From PHAA01 sp964584415 (GTDB lineage Bacteria > Bacillota > Syntrophomonadia > Syntrophomonadales > Syntrophomonadaceae): a stretch of DNA of 8,381 nucleotides. Position 1 is the stretch's first letter; each line of letters begins with the position of its first letter. The notes below the pieces were generated by a model. That model was not told the DNA's origin, did no database searches, and worked only from the letters and a program-made list of their open reading frames with translations. The stretch spans positions 1 to 8,381 of the forward strand of contig CAZOZX010000090.1 in NCBI GenBank assembly GCA_964584415.1. The letters run 5' to 3'. Shown here one piece after another: positions 6,367-8,381 of this stretch. A program made the translations under genes and the position numbers.

Positions 6367-6395
6367 TTTACATAGGAAAAATCAAGCCATATACT
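6367..6395 (+). promoter_or_regulatory. Promoter of the second Fic gene
   Basis: TTTACA (6367-6372) and TATACT (6390-6395) each match the sigma-A consensus at five of six positions and are exactly 17 bases apart. Transcription would begin near 6402, leaving a short leader with the strong AGGAGG ribosome binding site (6406-6411). The proximal operator lies over it. Confidence 0.65.
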
Positions 6396-6403
6396 ACCTA
6401 TAT
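6372..6403. promoter_or_regulatory. Proximal operator of the second Fic gene
   Basis: ATAGGAAAAA (6372-6381) and CCTATAT (6397-6403) repeat the half-sites of the distal operator with ATAGG to CCTAT again 20 bases apart. It covers the promoter from the -35 edge past the -10. A smaller palindrome, CATATA/TATATG (6388-6393, 6399-6404), overlaps the same right half-site. Centre-to-centre distance from the distal operator is 41 bases, close to four helical turns. Confidence 0.55.
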
Positions 6404-6419
6404 GCAGGAGGATAATGCA

Positions 6420-7482
6420 ATGATTGACCATGTTTTACCTATGTTGCCACCCACCGCTGACCTGGAAACCAGGCCGGTCTTGAAGCAGCTGGCCCGCGCC
6501 AACCGAGCCCTGGCAGAACTCAAAGGTTACGCTGCGACTATCCCCAACAAGCATATATTACTCAATGCCGTTACCATCAACGAAGCCAAAGACAGCTCCG
6601 CCCTCGAAAACATCATCACTACCCATGATGAATTATATCGGGCTATGAGCCAGGTCGGCTATAAAAATCCTGCTACCAAGGAAGTGGTAAGCTACCGGAG
6701 TGCGCTGTGGTATGGCTTCCAGCAGGTCAAACAATACGGGATGATGACCACCAACATGATTATCGATATACACTCCCATATCGAAAATAACCGAGCGGGT
6801 ATTCGCAAACTTCCCGGTACCGTTTTACGGAATGAAACCACTGGTAAAACGGTTTACACCCCCCCCGAGCGGTGAGCAGCAGATTTTGGATTTGATGTCC
6901 AACCTGGAGAAATACATCAATGAAGATTTCGATGGGATTGACCCCCTGATCAAGTTGGCTGTGATCCACTACCAATTTGAAAGCATCCACCCGTTTTATG
7001 ACGGCAACGGCAGGACCGGTCGTATCGTCAATGTTTTGTATCTAATCCTCAAGGATCTGCTGGACAGCCCTATCTTGTATTTAAGCCGGTATATAATCCG
7101 TAACAAAACTGCTTATTATGAGCTGTTGCAGGAAGTCCGCACCGACAGCAACTGGCAGGACTGGGTAGTCTATATCCTTACCGGTATTGAGGAAACCGCC
7201 GAGAATACATTGGCCCTGGTCAAACGGATCAACGCTGAAGTAGAGGCTATGACCGCTGATATCAGAGAAAAGCTCCCCAAGATTTACTCCAAAGAGCTGG
7301 TTGACCTCCTGTTTTATGAATTCTACACCAAGACTCAATATATTACCGATGGCTTAGGCGTTTCCCGCCGGACTGCGGTTAATTACCTGAGTGCCCTGGA
7401 AGAGGCTGGTTTTCTTGTCTCGGAGAAGATGGGCAAAGAGAGGATATATCAGAATAAACGGCTGTTTGACCTGGTGAAATAG
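6420..7482 (+). pseudogene. Fic-domain protein, class II, with winged helix, split by a one-base insertion in a C8 tract
   Basis: ATG 6420 follows AGGAGG by 8 bases. The first frame gives 151 residues and ends at TGA 6873-6875; the next frame (+1) continues to TAG 7480-7482. Removing one C from 6859-6866 joins them as VYTPPSGEQQIL, giving a 353-residue protein of normal family length with no other lesion. N-terminal part: inhibitory motif SSALEN (59-64). C-terminal part: complete catalytic loop HPFYDGNGRTGR (190-201) and a winged-helix-like end (about 290-345, ITDGLGVSRRTAVNYLSALE). It would be an AMP-transferring Fic enzyme with built-in inhibition, likely autorepressed at its two operators. 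The promoter, ribosome binding site and both coding halves look intact, so loss is recent, reversible, bypassed by frameshifting or slippage, or a base-calling error. No ribosome binding site precedes the second fragment's first ATG (6832). Confidence 0.85.
6859..6866 (+). other. C8 homopolymer that breaks the Fic reading frame
   Basis: Eight consecutive C sit at a proline-proline position of the Fic gene. Seven would keep the frame; eight put TGA three codons later. Homopolymers of this length are prone to slippage in replication and transcription and to base-calling errors, and CCC-C is a known site of +1 slippage by proline tRNA. Confidence 0.85.
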
Positions 7483-7506
7483 GCAGAGGAACGGGGCCCT
7501 TGCCTG
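7480..7506 (+). repeat. Dispersed palindrome, copy D (diverged), between convergent genes
   Basis: The 27 bases align without gaps to copy A with 19 identities. Arms AGGCA (7481-7485) and TGCCT (7501-7505) pair; the loop is GAGGAACGGGGCCCT, keeping GGAAC and CCCT but altered in the middle. It overlaps the Fic stop codon (7480-7482) and ends 1 base before the stop of the leftward gene (7508-7510). No U-tract follows on either strand. Being shorter and diverged, it is a less certain family member than A-C. Confidence 0.5.
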
Positions 7507-7507
7507 G

Positions 7508-8381
7508 TTATATGTACTTCTTCACGATCTCTAAAATAGCATTGCCGTACTTCTGGCATTTGACATCACCGAAACCGGCTACCTTTTTGAGATCGTCAAG
7601 TGTTTGCGGCATTTTCGCAATGATATCTTCTAGTTCACGGTTGGTGAAAATAAAGTAGGCCTTAACGTTTTCTATCTTGCTGGTTTCATACCGATATTTC
7701 TTCAGTTCCTGATAGACCGGTGTTTTTTCTATATCATCATTGACGACAGGAACCTGCTCTTCTGGTTCCATGTCTTCTGAACGAAGATACTTCCTGGTAT
7801 AGTCAACCTCGTTAGGGGTGTGCACGCTCAAGAAGAAATCGGCCAGTTCATACATCTGTTTTTCCATTGTGGCTTCAAGTTTACTTTCGCAATTCAATTT
7901 CTTTATGTGCCCAACCAGCTGATCGCATCTGATAATCTGGTCGGAAATATCTTTGGGAGCCCGGGCCATATTAATGATTGTTTTCGGATTGGCGAGAACC
8001 GCCACAGATTTATAGTGGTCGTCGAAGAATTTTTCCAACAAACCCTTCGTTATGAAATTATTTTTTTGGGACAATCTCATTTCCCTTATCATGGCCAGGT
8101 GCCGCTGGTTTTGGGTAATTGGACTGTAAATGCCTTCTTTCTTATATTTGCCGTTGAATTGGGTGGTACGTATGAACTCCCCCCTGTTGGTGACTTCAAT
8201 ATTACCTACTAAATTTTTGCACTCAATCATCAGAACTACTTTTTGAGTGATTACAAGGTAATCAATCTGGGAAGATAACCCATTATGTTCAATATGTAAA
8301 TCATGCAGCACAATCATCGGAAAGTATGTTAGTGCTACTTTAAAAATGTACCAGATGCTGGCGAAAAAATAGGCCACCTTA
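7508..8381 (-). CDS. NERD-HRDC nuclease-like protein, 5' end outside the window
   Basis: At least 289 residues are present and the frame is still open at the right edge, so the true start probably lies beyond it. The in-window part (numbered from GTG 8377) begins with a hydrophobic stretch, then a NERD (nuclease-related) domain at about 21-130: VLHDLHIEHNGLSSQIDYLV, then LMIECKNLVGNIEV. Asp39, Glu52 and Lys54 fit the D...ExK core of PD-(D/E)xK-like nucleases. Residues about 220-289 match HRDC, a nucleic-acid-binding domain of RecQ helicases and RNase D (VYQELKKYR to AGFGDVKCQKYGNAILEI). The middle (190-220) is acidic and probably a linker. A DNA-processing or defence role is often proposed for NERD proteins; here it is inference. 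It converges with the second Fic gene across palindrome D. Confidence 0.82.
   Translation of the reverse strand, partial: KVAYFFASIWYIFKVALTYFPMIVLHDLHIEHNGLSSQIDYLVITQKVVLMIECKNLVGNIEVTNRGEFIRTTQFNGKYKKEGIYSPITQNQRHLAMIREMRLSQKNNFITKGLLEKFFDDHYKSVAVLANPKTIINMARAPKDISDQIIRCDQLVGHIKKLNCESKLEATMEKQMYELADFFLSVHTPNEVDYTRKYLRSEDMEPEEQVPVVNDDIEKTPVYQELKKYRYETSKIENVKAYFIFTNRELEDIIAKMPQTLDDLKKVAGFGDVKCQKYGNAILEIVKKYI

Noticed and set aside
6252..6419. Upstream in-frame extension of the second Fic protein from GTG 6252
   Set aside because: It would overlap the MFS stop, the G-rich motif, the promoter and both operators; ATG 6420 has AGGAGG at ideal spacing.

Overview
The window looks like an accessory stretch of a chromosome from an anaerobic, Clostridia-type member of the Bacillota. 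This rests on strong purine-rich ribosome binding sites, AT-rich sigma-A type promoters, an intrinsic terminator, about 48-50% GC by eye, and gene families I associate with that group from memory. No rRNA, tRNA, CRISPR array, transposase or integrase is visible, and no gene-free gap exceeds 300 bases.

Layout, left to right: (1) a rightward 510-residue regulator-like protein with an N-terminal XRE-type helix-turn-helix and a large uncharacterised C-terminal part, closed by a clear intrinsic terminator; (2) a rightward YVTN beta-propeller protein made of eight exact 42-residue repeats with no signal peptide; (3) a leftward class II Fic protein whose promoter is spanned by a perfect inverted repeat; (4) a leftward small membrane protein (DUF805 plus SHOCT); (5) a rightward DHA2-type MFS drug-efflux transporter; (6) a second, rightward class II Fic gene, interrupted by one extra C in a run of eight and driven by a promoter with two palindromic operators of identical geometry; (7) a leftward NERD-HRDC nuclease-like protein that runs off the right edge.

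The most notable content is regulatory. Two different class II Fic genes lie about 2.4 kb apart. Each carries an N-terminal inhibitory motif, an intact Fic catalytic loop and a C-terminal winged-helix-like DNA-binding domain, and each has a palindromic operator superimposed on its promoter. This suggests two self-repressing Fic switches. The second Fic gene is out of frame only because of the C8 tract, so it may be phase variable, recoded, recently inactivated, or a sequencing artefact.

A second layer is a family of 27-bp palindromes (arms close to CAGGCA/TGCCTG, loop core ACCGTCCCC) present at least four times in gaps between genes. Two copies sit between convergent genes, one follows a terminator, and one lies in a divergent intergenic region. 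They resemble REP-like dispersed elements.

The genes do not form one operon or obvious pathway. Strand switches and individual promoters suggest separately controlled accessory units: stress, toxin or signalling (two Fic), export (MFS), envelope (DUF805) and possibly DNA processing or defence (NERD-HRDC).
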